This document shows positions 8,795 through 17,287 of a DNA stretch of 64,000 nucleotides, in pieces; position 1 is the stretch's first letter, and every line of letters begins with the position of its first letter. The notes beneath the pieces were generated by a model. It was not told where the DNA came from. It searched no databases and was given only the letters and a program-made list of their open reading frames with translations. Source of the stretch: Bowmanella pacifica (GTDB taxonomy: Bacteria; Pseudomonadota; Gammaproteobacteria; Enterobacterales; Alteromonadaceae); NCBI RefSeq assembly GCF_014645355.1, contig NZ_BMLS01000001.1, positions 310,001 to 374,000 of the forward strand, in the 5' to 3' direction. A program made the translations under genes and the position numbers.

Positions 8795-9391
8795 ATGTCA
8801 GTACCCAGCCCCAACCACCTTCGCCAGTATTATCGAGCCGCCCGCACCGCCTTATCGACTCAACAGCAGCAGATGGCTGCCAGAGATTTAGTAAAGCAAT
8901 GCATGTCACTACCCGCCTTCCAGCAAGCTGAGCGGATAGCGGTTTACCTAGCCAATGACGGTGAACTTAGCCCCAACGAACTGATAACCCATTGCTGGCT
9001 AGAGGGCAAAGCGGTGTATTTGCCAGTCTTACACCCCTTTACCGCCGGGAATCTGGTTTTTGTACAGTATCATCCTGACTCAAGTATGCTGGCTAACAAA
9101 TACGGTATCGCCGAACCCAGAGTGAGCAGTGCCAGTCTCTGCCCCCTGCCTTTACTGGATATCGTATTTACCCCTCTGGTAGCTTTTGATAATGCAGGAA
9201 ATCGGATGGGCATGGGTGGCGGCTATTACGATAGAACCCTAAGACCCGTTGTACGCGACCAACTAAAAGTACAAGTTATTGGACTGGCGCATGACTGCCA
9301 GCAATGTGACGCCTTGCCAGTACAACCCTGGGATATCCCTATGCATAAAATTATAACCCCGGGTAAGATCTTTCATTTCCAAAGCCGCTGA
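8795..9391 (+). CDS. fau: 5-formyltetrahydrofolate cyclo-ligase
   Basis: This is a 198-residue cytoplasmic enzyme (YgfA/Fau/MTHFS) that converts 5-formyl-THF to 5,10-methenyl-THF using ATP, recycling an inhibitory folate. The signature GMGGGYYDRTL near residues 145-155, with DIVFTPLVAFDNAGNRMG just before it, is the ATP/folate-binding motif of the family. The N-terminal LRQYYRAARTAL resembles the conserved R..R.R.L opening. The ribosome-binding site is weak. Its place downstream of 6S RNA is the usual one, although a DoxX gene has come between them. Confidence 0.92.
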   Translation: MSVPSPNHLRQYYRAARTALSTQQQQMAARDLVKQCMSLPAFQQAERIAVYLANDGELSPNELITHCWLEGKAVYLPVLHPFTAGNLVFVQYHPDSSMLANKYGIAEPRVSSASLCPLPLLDIVFTPLVAFDNAGNRMGMGGGYYDRTLRPVVRDQLKVQVIGLAHDCQQCDALPVQPWDIPMHKIITPGKIFHFQSR

Positions 9392-9440
9392 CATTGAGGG
9401 ATGATATATACCCTGCTGATTTTTCCTGGTGCAACATCAC

Positions 9441-10094
9441 ATGAACCAAAACGAATTGAAGAAAGCCGCCGCTCTGGCTGCACTGGATTTTATTGAAGAC
9501 GACAGCATTGTGGGTGTCGGCACAGGCTCTACGGTAGGTTACTTTATTGAAGGGCTGGCCAGTATTAAGCACAAGTTACAAGGTGCAGTATCCAGCTCTG
9601 AAGACTCGTCCGCCAAACTGCGCGCCTTAGGTATCGAAGTCTTTGACCTTAACTCGGTAGACTACCTTGATCTTTATGTAGATGGGGCTGACGAAATCAC
9701 CGAACACAAGCATATGATCAAAGGTGGCGGTGCGGCGCTCACCCGCGAAAAGATTGTCGCTGCAGTAGCCAAAACCTTCGTTTGTATTGTGGATGGCAGT
9801 AAGCAGGTTGATATACTGGGTAATTTCCCTCTGCCCGTTGAAGTCATTCCTATGGCCCGCTCCTATGTGGCCCGCGAACTGGTCAAACTGGGCGGCGACC
9901 CAGTATGGCGTCAGGGTGTGGTAACAGACAACGGCAACCTGATTCTGGATGTGCATAATCTTGAAATATTGAATCCCGTTGAGCTGGAAGCAAAAATCAA
10001 TCAGATCGTTGGCGTAGTTACTAACGGCTTATTTGCCAAACGTGGTGCCGATATTGTACTGGTCGCCAGCGAATCAGGTGTGCAACAACTCTGA
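9441..10094 (+). CDS. rpiA: Ribose-5-phosphate isomerase A
   Basis: This 217-residue enzyme interconverts ribose-5-phosphate and ribulose-5-phosphate in the pentose phosphate pathway. The phosphate-binding [13 protein letters not shown] (about residues 22-34), the catalytic [10 protein letters not shown] and the [14 protein letters not shown] segment containing the catalytic Glu are all present. The start is ATG at 9441 ([10 protein letters not shown]), aligning with the E. coli MTQDELKKAV opening; a GTG twelve bases upstream is less likely. Gene order fau-rpiA-serA is conserved in gammaproteobacteria, except that serA often reads in the other direction. Confidence 0.96.
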   Translation: MNQNELKKAAALAALDFIEDDSIVGVGTGSTVGYFIEGLASIKHKLQGAVSSSEDSSAKLRALGIEVFDLNSVDYLDLYVDGADEITEHKHMIKGGGAALTREKIVAAVAKTFVCIVDGSKQVDILGNFPLPVEVIPMARSYVARELVKLGGDPVWRQGVVTDNGNLILDVHNLEILNPVELEAKINQIVGVVTNGLFAKRGADIVLVASESGVQQL

Positions 10095-10111
10095 AACAAC
10101 TGACAAACAAC

Positions 10112-10150
10112 TTTGCCGCCAATTGAGAACATTCTCAAATTGGCGGCAAA
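10112..10150 (+). terminator. Long GC-rich hairpin after rpiA
   Basis: TTTGCCGCCAATTGAGAA (10112-10129) pairs with TTCTCAAATTGGCGGCAAA (10132-10150), with only one bulged base and a two-base loop. It has no clear run of T afterwards, so it may be a processed 3' end or a transcription barrier rather than a classical terminator. Confidence 0.5.
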
Positions 10151-10195
10151 ATCAGCAAAAATTCCCTTTTCCATTGCCAGCAGTTCTGTTATTTT

Positions 10196-10211
10196 AGACG
10201 TCCAGACGCCC
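10196..10211. promoter_or_regulatory. Candidate MetJ operator (tandem met boxes) upstream of serA
   Basis: AGACGTCC immediately followed by AGACGCCC gives two abutting 8-mers matching the met box AGACGTCT at 7/8 and 6/8 positions. Tandem abutting boxes are the known binding mode of the methionine repressor MetJ. The site lies 76 bases before the serA ATG. MetJ itself is not in the window, so regulation of serA by methionine/SAM is inference. Confidence 0.5.
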
Positions 10212-10287
10212 ATAAAAAGGAATAGTTATTCCGCAATGGCGGGTAGTTATTCATTCCCGAAGTAAGCAAACCAAATTGGAAAGTTCA

Positions 10288-11517
10288 ATGAGCAAAGTGT
10301 CACTGCCAAAAGACAAAATCCGTATTCTGTTATTGGAAGGATTGCACCAAAGTGCCCTGGAAACCCTGAAAGCCAATGGCTACACCAATATCGAGTACCT
10401 GAAAACCTCTCTGCCAGAGGCTGAACTCATTGAAAAAATTCAGGATGTACATTTCATTGGTATCCGCTCACGGACTCAACTTACCGAGAAGGTTATCGAT
10501 GCAGCACAAAAGCTGGTTGCCATCGGGTGCTTCTGTATTGGTACCAACCAAGTAAATCTAGAGGCCGCTCAGCGTCGCGGCATTCCGGTATTTAACGCAC
10601 CATTTTCCAATACCCGTTCAGTGGCCGAGTTGGTGCTGGGCGAGATTCTGTTGCTGCTACGCGGTATTCCGCAGAAAAATGCACAGTGCCATCGTGGCGG
10701 TTGGGACAAGAGCGCAGTGGGCTCATTTGAAGCGCGCGGTAAAACCCTGGGCATTATAGGTTACGGTCATATCGGCACCCAGCTAAGCATCTTGGCCGAA
10801 CATATCGGTATGCGCGTGCAGTTTTACGATATTGAAGACAAGTTGGTACTGGGTAATGCCCGCCAGATCAAAAGCCTTAATCAGCTGCTGAAGACCTCAG
10901 ACATTATTAGCTTGCATGTGCCGGAAACACCTCAGACCAAAAATATGATTGGTCCTGCCGAACTGGATGCCATGAAGCAAGGCGCCATCCTGATCAACGC
11001 CTCTCGCGGCACAGTCGTAGATATCGACGCGCTGGCAGACAGTATTAAAGACAAGAAATTGTCAGGCGCAGCCATCGACGTATTCCCTGTTGAACCCAAG
11101 TCAAATGACGAAGAATTTGTTTCTCCTCTGCGCGGCCTGGACAACGTACTACTGACCCCGCACGTAGGCGGCTCCACGCAAGAAGCCCAGGAAAATATCG
11201 GTGTGGAAGTAGCAGGCAAGCTGGCTAAATACAGTGACAATGGCTCTACTCTGTCCGCAGTAAACTTCCCGGAAGTGTCACTGCCTGAGCATCGTGGTCG
11301 TTCACGCCTGCTGCATATTCACCGTAATATTCCAGGTGTACTAACCAAGATTAACCAGGCCTTTGCTGAAATGGATATCAACATCGCGGCCCAGTACCTG
11401 CAAACAAACCCAGAAATCGGTTATGTGGTGATCGATGTAGACTCTGACGATGCCGAGCAGGCCTTCCAGCGTCTGACCACCATTGAAGGGACGATAAAGA
11501 CCCGTATCCTGCACTAA
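10288..11517 (+). CDS. serA: D-3-phosphoglycerate dehydrogenase
   Basis: This 409-residue enzyme catalyses the first step of serine synthesis (3-phosphoglycerate to 3-phosphohydroxypyruvate, NAD-dependent). It has the NAD-binding GIIGYGHIGTQL, the catalytic Arg in INASRGTVVDI, Glu in VFPVEPKSND and His in LLTPHVGGSTQEAQEN. A C-terminal ACT domain for serine feedback (HIHRNIPGVLTKINQAFAE...NIAAQYLQT) is also present. It closely follows E. coli SerA over its full length (410 residues). ATG at 10288 (MSKVSLPKDKIR) is chosen over an in-frame TTG twelve bases earlier. A strong terminator follows. Confidence 0.97.
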   Translation: MSKVSLPKDKIRILLLEGLHQSALETLKANGYTNIEYLKTSLPEAELIEKIQDVHFIGIRSRTQLTEKVIDAAQKLVAIGCFCIGTNQVNLEAAQRRGIPVFNAPFSNTRSVAELVLGEILLLLRGIPQKNAQCHRGGWDKSAVGSFEARGKTLGIIGYGHIGTQLSILAEHIGMRVQFYDIEDKLVLGNARQIKSLNQLLKTSDIISLHVPETPQTKNMIGPAELDAMKQGAILINASRGTVVDIDALADSIKDKKLSGAAIDVFPVEPKSNDEEFVSPLRGLDNVLLTPHVGGSTQEAQENIGVEVAGKLAKYSDNGSTLSAVNFPEVSLPEHRGRSRLLHIHRNIPGVLTKINQAFAEMDINIAAQYLQTNPEIGYVVIDVDSDDAEQAFQRLTTIEGTIKTRILH

Positions 11518-11548
11518 TTCCAGCTCCTTAGGGGCTGATGAGTGAGTA

Positions 11549-11582
11549 AATGCCGTTCACTTTTGGTGAACGGCATTTTTTG
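11549..11582 (+). terminator. Rho-independent terminator of serA
   Basis: AATGCCGTTCAC/GTGAACGGCATT, an almost perfect 12-bp stem with a TTTTG loop, is followed by TTTTTG. It lies between the convergent serA and the hydrolase gene. Confidence 0.9.
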
Positions 11583-11609
11583 TGTCCTGAGGGATGAACC
11601 CGTTAAATA

Positions 11610-13412
11610 CTAGCGCCCCTTGGCCACCAGCCAGTCAATAGCCTGTTTAATCCTTTCCGGCTTTTGAAACATAACCATATGATCAGTCTGTTCAAGACTC
11701 ATATACTGGCCATTGGAAAATTCCGCCACTTGCTGACTCCAGGCACTGCCTTCCTGCTGCCACTGACGCAGCGCCTCGGCATTTTCCGGATAATTCTGAA
11801 TATCTTTTTCTTCAAAATCCGAGTCTATCACCGATACTGGCACCGAGCTTGGCAAGGCTAACGCAGCGTAAGCATCGAGATCATCAGCATAGAAAGCGAT
11901 CTCCCTGGCACGAGTTTGCTGCGCCCCAACTAACATTCGCTGCTGACTGATTACATCCAGAAAATTCCAGTCCATCAAATCAGCCAGGGCTTCTGGGAGC
12001 AAGGCAGCTATCTCCTCGCGTTCAACCACCAGCTTGTTCCAGGTTCGGGCTGTCCAGGTACCTTGCTCTAATATTGGCAATAGGGCCTCCAAGTTAGCCA
12101 GATACCAATCCGCCGGATAGCCTTTATACAAGCTCAGAGAGTGTGGCAAGGCAATGTCGGGATCTATCCACAACATGCCGGTAAGGTCGATGTCATCACT
12201 GCGATGCTGATAAAACTGGCTGGCGGTAATGCTGGCGCTGGAAAACGCCACCAACAATACTTGTTTTTCATTCAGGGCATGCAGAATGCCATTCAAGTCC
12301 TCGGCAAAACGGCTCAGGTTAACCTCTTCGCTCATATTACTAAATCCATTGCCAAGCCTGTCGATACTATGAACCCGGTAAGTTTTTGCCAGATAGGGCT
12401 GCAGCAGTGCATACCATGCACTGTCATTGAAGTAATTGTAGTTAAAGCCTGGCAGCAACAAGATAGCCGGCCCGCTATGTTGCTTACCCATGCTGCGAAC
12501 ATGGAACTTTTGCCCCTGTACGTCTATCAATTGAGAGTGCTCGGGCAGCTCGGGGATATGCAAATGGTCAAAGAAATCGAGGATCTTCTGGCTTGTGTCA
12601 AAGCCAGAAAAAGACCAGCTGTGCCCTCCCCGTTTGATACTGTGTAGCTGTACTTTTTGTTTGCCGTTGGTGTAGTGAATCAAATCAACATTCTGGCTGG
12701 CAGATTTCAGCAGAGGATTGGGCAGGCTGTTGTTCAAGGCTGCTAATCTGGCGACCGCTTCCTGACTGGACAGCAAACCAAAGTTGGCGTGATTGCTACC
12801 ATAATAAGACAGCACATTATCAGCCGTACCATGCACCATCATCACCGAGACAGGCGCCTCCATGGCACAACTGAGGGACAGCTGTCTGGACATGGGCGCT
12901 CCTACCGTCGCTACTGCCCTGACTTTATCACCAAGGTTGCAGGCAACGTTTTGCGCAAACAAGGCGCCCTGAGAAAAACCGGCCGCGTATACCTCGCCTT
13001 CCTGCAGCCGGTAGCGCGTGCCGACATCTTCAATAATCTGCTCGATAAAACCCAGATCATCAGCACCTTTACGATGGGCAATATTGCAATCACAGCCTTC
13101 GTTCCACTCCACCTCCTGGGACTTAGGATAGGCCACAATATAATCAGAATGGTATTGCTCAAAGCGGGCGGAACTGCGCATACTTTCACTGCTCCCCCCT
13201 GAGCCATGAAAAGCCAGTAGCAGCTTATATGGCTTGGCTTGGTCAAAATGTGTGGGTAATGCCAGCACGTAACTGCGATCTGCCAGTTGAATACGCTCTG
13301 CATTCTCAGTTGGCGCCGTTACCTGACCGCTATTGCCGGAAGAACCGCAGGCTGTTAGGTTGAATAAGATTATCGTCAGGGCCAACCGCCCTCCCAGTGA
13401 CACGGATTTCAT
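11610..13412 (-). CDS. Lipoprotein with two alpha/beta-hydrolase domains (LpqC-like esterase plus hydrolase)
   Basis: This 600-residue predicted lipoprotein has a signal peptide ending in the lipobox LTAC (Cys22), and the start has AGGAG seven bases upstream. Residues about 40-280 resemble LpqC/PHB-depolymerase-type esterases: LLLAFHGSGGSSESMR (oxyanion region), CDCN, and the nucleophile elbow AAGFSQGALFAQ. Residues about 295-600 form a second alpha/beta-hydrolase: AILLLPGFNYNYFND, YRVHSIDRLGNGFSN, then VAFSSASITAS at the expected elbow and a late TDHMVMFQ that could supply His. The second elbow lacks the usual G-x-S-x-G glycines, so this half may be altered or inactive. Substrate is unknown. 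It is divergent from a membrane regulator at 13539. Confidence 0.78.
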   Translation of the reverse strand: MKSVSLGGRLALTIILFNLTACGSSGNSGQVTAPTENAERIQLADRSYVLALPTHFDQAKPYKLLLAFHGSGGSSESMRSSARFEQYHSDYIVAYPKSQEVEWNEGCDCNIAHRKGADDLGFIEQIIEDVGTRYRLQEGEVYAAGFSQGALFAQNVACNLGDKVRAVATVGAPMSRQLSLSCAMEAPVSVMMVHGTADNVLSYYGSNHANFGLLSSQEAVARLAALNNSLPNPLLKSASQNVDLIHYTNGKQKVQLHSIKRGGHSWSFSGFDTSQKILDFFDHLHIPELPEHSQLIDVQGQKFHVRSMGKQHSGPAILLLPGFNYNYFNDSAWYALLQPYLAKTYRVHSIDRLGNGFSNMSEEVNLSRFAEDLNGILHALNEKQVLLVAFSSASITASQFYQHRSDDIDLTGMLWIDPDIALPHSLSLYKGYPADWYLANLEALLPILEQGTWTARTWNKLVVEREEIAALLPEALADLMDWNFLDVISQQRMLVGAQQTRAREIAFYADDLDAYAALALPSSVPVSVIDSDFEEKDIQNYPENAEALRQWQQEGSAWSQQVAEFSNGQYMSLEQTDHMVMFQKPERIKQAIDWLVAKGR

Positions 13413-13538
13413 AGCAAACTCCTGTGTTAAGTCACAAGCAAGCTAACGAATCGGTTTGCCAGGCAACATCACTGACGCTGATATTTTTATGATGAAAAGC
13501 TTACGAATAATAAAAAACTTTAAAATCAGGAAGATAAG
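13413..13538. promoter_or_regulatory. Divergent promoter region between hydrolase lipoprotein and membrane regulator
   Basis: This 126-base A+T-rich spacer separates two divergent genes and must hold both promoters. The GATATTTTTATGATG stretch near 13480 is a plausible -10 area. No defined operator was recognised, but the layout suits control of the hydrolase by the neighbouring regulator. Confidence 0.35.
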
Positions 13539-15536
13539 TTGAATTCACTGGCGCAGAACGAAATTCATCTGGGTAAACTTACCCTGTGCAAACAAAGTCG
13601 CGAATTGCGTTCACATGAGCGTAAATTGGCCCTGGAACCCAGAGTCTACGAACTCCTGCTGCAAATGCTCAGCAGTCCGAATTTTTTGGTCAGCCGTGAC
13701 CAACTGATAGAAAGCGTCTGGCAAGGACGAGTAGTCAGTGATAGCGCAATCAACCGAGCCGTATCGCAATTACGTAAGAATCTGGCGGAGTTAGATCCTG
13801 GTCAGGATTATATCGAAACAATACCCAAGCTGGGTTATCGACTAAAAGTTGTACCTGCTGGCCCCGTTACCTTGCCAGCTTCGAAGCATTCCTACCGAGC
13901 ACTATTTTGGCTGACAGGCGTTGCTCTACTTACTTTGATCTGGTGGCAAAGCACGGAAGATAAGCCCACATCTATAGAGCGTCTGACAATCGAGGACAAA
14001 AAGGTACAGCCATTAACGGGTGATGACGGCATCGAGTTTGATGTCAGTTTATCAGCAGATGGACAACAGTTGCTTTATCACAAGGCTGATACTGCCGGAC
14101 GTATTCAGCTTTGGCATATGCAACTCCAGCACGCCTATCAGGTTAGTGACACAAATACCGACAAACTTGCCGCCAAACTCAGTCCTGATGGCCAGCAGGT
14201 AGTTTATATTGAGCAGGATACCGATTGCCAGGTGATGCTTGCAGAACTAACGGAGCAGGGGGTTATCGCGGCGCCCTTGTTTTCTTGCTCTGAGGAAAAT
14301 GGTTTACGCTTTACTTGGATGCCTGACGGTAAAGGATTTTACTATCGTTTCCGGCAGGATAAGACACACCCTTTTGCTATTTATATGTATCGTTTAGATA
14401 CCAGCAAAAGCCGTCAACTTACCCTGCCCGCCAACATCAGCAATGGCTTGGGCGATATAGCCATGACAGTCAGCCACGAAGGGGAGAATTTACTGGTTGC
14501 CACTTATCAGGGCCAACAGAACACCCTGCTAACCACATATCGCACCAAAGACATGCAGGCAGTCAACCAACATGAGTTAGCGATGGGTATCAAAGATATC
14601 CAATGGCACTCCGCCAGCAGCAGCCTGATTATCAGTAGCGGCCCTTATCTTCATCAGTGGCACAACAATGTGGTTTCCCCTTTACTCTACGCTGGCCAAT
14701 CCATCCAGTCTTTTGCCCTGGCCGGGCAGGCCCTGGTGTATAGCGATAACCTGCAGCGCAGTGCAATCTGGCAACAAAGTTTATCGGATACTAAAACGCA
14801 ACCAAGAATCAACAGCTCAAAACTGGACTTACAACCCAGGCTCAATCACGACGGCAGTCAGCTGGCCTTTATCAGCACACGTCAGGGCCAGCACCAGATC
14901 TGGCTGCAGGTGGGTTTATCCGAGCCACGATTACTGGCAGATTTACCAGCAGGTTTTACTCGCCTTAGCTGGCGCCACGACGATTCCGCCTTGCTTTACA
15001 CGCATCTCGGTGCCGTTTACCAGGTAAACGCGAGTGACGGCACCACAAGCAAAATACTGCCAGAGCAGACACAAGCTTATTTGGTAAACCCTGCACCAGC
15101 AGGGGCATTACTATATAGCAGCATAAAAAGTGGTGACTGGCAGCTTTGGCTATGGCACCCGGATTCTGGGCATCGTCAGTTAACCGAGCATGGCGGCTAC
15201 AGTGGCTGGATCAAAGATGGTCAGCTGTATTACAGCAAATTTCATATGGCCGGACTATGGCAACAAGATCTGAATAGCGGCCAAGCAACAAAGCTGATAG
15301 AGGATTTTGCCGTTACTAACTGGCTGAACTGGCAGTTAATACAAGAAGGTATTCTCTATCATCGCCCCGAAGATGGTCTATATGTGTTTAATCCCAGAAC
15401 CAGAGAAACCCGATTGTTCTTGGCGCAAGATGCTGATTTTGTTCATCAGTATAGTTTTGCCAACGGCGTTTTACTCTATGTCAGGCTCGACACACCACAA
15501 GGCGATCTATATCGCCTGACACTCAGTCCACCCTAG
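13539..15536 (+). CDS. ToxR/CadC-like membrane-anchored winged-helix regulator with TolB-like periplasmic domain
   Basis: This 665-residue one-component regulator has an OmpR/PhoB-type winged helix at residues about 10-105 (LALEPRVYELLLQMLSSP, then SDSAINRAVSQLRKNL, then YIETIPKLGYRL). One membrane helix follows near 119-136 (ALFWLTGVALLTLIWW). The rest is a large periplasmic part with repeated WD40/TolB-like blades (LSADGQQLLYHK, LSPDGQQVVYIE, LNHDGSQLAFIS, WRHDDSALLYT). Transmembrane winged-helix proteins of this type bind DNA from the inner membrane. The start is TTG at 13539 with AGGA seven bases upstream; no better start was found. It is divergent from the two-domain hydrolase lipoprotein, which is its most likely target (inference). 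Confidence 0.85.
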   Translation: MNSLAQNEIHLGKLTLCKQSRELRSHERKLALEPRVYELLLQMLSSPNFLVSRDQLIESVWQGRVVSDSAINRAVSQLRKNLAELDPGQDYIETIPKLGYRLKVVPAGPVTLPASKHSYRALFWLTGVALLTLIWWQSTEDKPTSIERLTIEDKKVQPLTGDDGIEFDVSLSADGQQLLYHKADTAGRIQLWHMQLQHAYQVSDTNTDKLAAKLSPDGQQVVYIEQDTDCQVMLAELTEQGVIAAPLFSCSEENGLRFTWMPDGKGFYYRFRQDKTHPFAIYMYRLDTSKSRQLTLPANISNGLGDIAMTVSHEGENLLVATYQGQQNTLLTTYRTKDMQAVNQHELAMGIKDIQWHSASSSLIISSGPYLHQWHNNVVSPLLYAGQSIQSFALAGQALVYSDNLQRSAIWQQSLSDTKTQPRINSSKLDLQPRLNHDGSQLAFISTRQGQHQIWLQVGLSEPRLLADLPAGFTRLSWRHDDSALLYTHLGAVYQVNASDGTTSKILPEQTQAYLVNPAPAGALLYSSIKSGDWQLWLWHPDSGHRQLTEHGGYSGWIKDGQLYYSKFHMAGLWQQDLNSGQATKLIEDFAVTNWLNWQLIQEGILYHRPEDGLYVFNPRTRETRLFLAQDADFVHQYSFANGVLLYVRLDTPQGDLYRLTLSPP

Positions 15537-15748
15537 TCATACTGCGCTGACGAGGCAATGTTGTTTTTGCCTCGAACAGACCAGCCTTGCCAAGCAAGCC
15601 ACAACATAAAATTAACAATTAAGCACAAAATTGCAGCGAACGTGCCGCCATTGGTCGGCTAACTGCAGCAAAGTTACGACAAATCCCTTATTATCCCGCC
15701 TTCGATTTACGTATGATCGAGCCCTTTAGCAGTATTAAAAGAGACAAC

Positions 15749-17008
15749 ATGCAACTGAACAAAACCCTGCTGGCAAGTACCCTTGCCCTCCTCTCCCTGA
15801 ACGCCCATGGCGCAGCATTTCAACTCGGTGAACACAGCGCGTCTGGTTTAGGTCGCGCCTTTGCCGGTGAAGCCGCCATTGCCGAAGACGCCTCGGTGCT
15901 GGCCAGAAACCCAGCCCTCATGTCAGAGTTTACAAGTAATCAAGTCAGCCTGATGGCGACATATGTAAAACCCGATGTCAGCCTGAAAGGCACTGGCGCG
16001 CCTGCCTATGCCGATGCATCCAGGCTTGACGATAGCAGCATTGCTCCCTCGGCAATTATCCCTGCTGGCTACATGATCATGCCAATCAACGAACAATTCG
16101 CTTTTGGTTTTGGTGCTTTCTCCAACTTTGGCCTATCCACTGAGTTTGCAGACGACTATGTAGCCGGACAATTGGCTGGCGAGACAGAAATCGTTACCGT
16201 AAATATGAACGCCAGTCTGTCATACAAAATCAACCAGCAATTCGCCATTGGTGGTGGCCTTAATTATGTTTATGCCGATGCCAAGATTGTGCGCCACTTT
16301 GGTACCTCTCCCTTGTCTGTGCCCGCTCAAACCGAAGCGGCCCGTCTGGAAGGCGACGATTATGGTCTGGGCTGGAACCTAGGAGTGAGTTATGAGCCTT
16401 CAGAAGGTCACCGCTTTGGTTTACATTATCGCAGCGAAACCGACATTAAGTTTGCCGGTGAATATAGCAACCAGCTTCCCGCCCAGATAGGTGGTCTGCA
16501 AGGGCAAAGCCTGCCAGGTCGTGTGGAAATTACCCTGCCTGCCATGGCGGAGTTTTCTGCCACTCATCAGTTGGATCAGACTATCGCCATTCATTACAGT
16601 CTGATGTGGACCGAATGGAGCAGTTTTGACAAGCTGGAGGCCTTTGTACCAGGGCGTGATGCGCCGGTTTTCCATAAGCAGGAAAACTTCTCCAACTCCT
16701 GGCGCTATGCTATCGGTGCAGATTACCAGTTGAATGCGGACACCAAATTGCGTGCCGGTATCGCCTACGATAAAACACCTGCCGATGAAAACCATATGTC
16801 CATCTCCATCCCTGACACCAACCGCCTGTGGTTTAGCGTGGGTGCCAACCATCAATTCAGCGATGCATCATCCTTGGATCTGGGGGTGAGCATACTACGT
16901 GGTGTTAACCGCCGCTTTGATGAAGCCGACAACCTGGGTCAGGTGTGGCAGTTTGAATCAGAGGGCAATGCCTATCTGTTGGCTGTTCAGTACAATATGG
17001 CGTTTTAA
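15749..17008 (+). CDS. fadL: FadL/OmpP1/TodX family outer-membrane transporter
   Basis: This 419-residue outer-membrane beta-barrel probably takes up long-chain fatty acids or other hydrophobic molecules. The mature N-terminus AAFQLGEHSASGLGRAFAGEAAIAEDASVLARNPALM has the FadL hatch signature (NPALM, GLGRAFAGEAA). The barrel has alternating strands and the C-terminus ends in an aromatic residue (YNMAF). A signal peptide (MQLNKTLLASTLALLSLNAHG) supports ATG at 15749 over the upstream ATG at 15713. The substrate cannot be told from sequence; FadL relatives in marine bacteria also carry hydrocarbons. A terminator follows closely. Confidence 0.88.
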   Translation: MQLNKTLLASTLALLSLNAHGAAFQLGEHSASGLGRAFAGEAAIAEDASVLARNPALMSEFTSNQVSLMATYVKPDVSLKGTGAPAYADASRLDDSSIAPSAIIPAGYMIMPINEQFAFGFGAFSNFGLSTEFADDYVAGQLAGETEIVTVNMNASLSYKINQQFAIGGGLNYVYADAKIVRHFGTSPLSVPAQTEAARLEGDDYGLGWNLGVSYEPSEGHRFGLHYRSETDIKFAGEYSNQLPAQIGGLQGQSLPGRVEITLPAMAEFSATHQLDQTIAIHYSLMWTEWSSFDKLEAFVPGRDAPVFHKQENFSNSWRYAIGADYQLNADTKLRAGIAYDKTPADENHMSISIPDTNRLWFSVGANHQFSDASSLDLGVSILRGVNRRFDEADNLGQVWQFESEGNAYLLAVQYNMAF

Positions 17009-17030
17009 TTAGTCCTGGCGGCTAACGCAA

Positions 17031-17058
17031 AAAGCCGACCTGATGGTCGGCTTTCTTG
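17031..17058 (+). terminator. Rho-independent terminator of fadL-like gene
   Basis: AAGCCGACC/GGTCGGCTT with loop TGAT (17032-17053) is followed by TCTTGTCT; the T tail is moderate. Confidence 0.8.
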
Positions 17059-17234
17059 TCTCAATAATTTTACCCATGCACAGCCACAAACCAAAACGCC
17101 GACTGAGCAACCGAATTCTCCGCTCAAGTCTCAAATAACAAGCACCACACACTAATAAGCAAACCTAGTCCTTCTAACTAAGCCCAAACCGGGCCTGTTT
17201 CGTCGCGCCCACTATTACACATCAAAACTCGCAA

Positions 17235-17263
17235 TTGATAATGATTATCGATACCATTATCAA
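17235..17263. promoter_or_regulatory. Fur box upstream of the siderophore receptor
   Basis: GATAATGATTATCGATACC (17237-17255) matches the classic 19-bp Fur box at 15 of 19 positions. Perfect 9-bp arms TTGATAATG (17235-17243) and CATTATCAA (17255-17263) flank an 11-base centre, suggesting overlapping Fur dimer sites. It lies 25 bases before the receptor ATG, so iron-dependent repression is likely. Confidence 0.85.
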
Positions 17264-17287
17264 TAATTATTTATAAAGGACATCTTC

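Noticed and set aside
12141-12647. 168-codon plus-strand frame inside the double-hydrolase gene
   Set aside because: No start signal or family resemblance; shadow of the real gene.
15640-15670. Possible FadR-like site (TTGGTCGGCTAAC) before the FadL gene
   Set aside because: The match to the FadR consensus is too weak and not symmetric.
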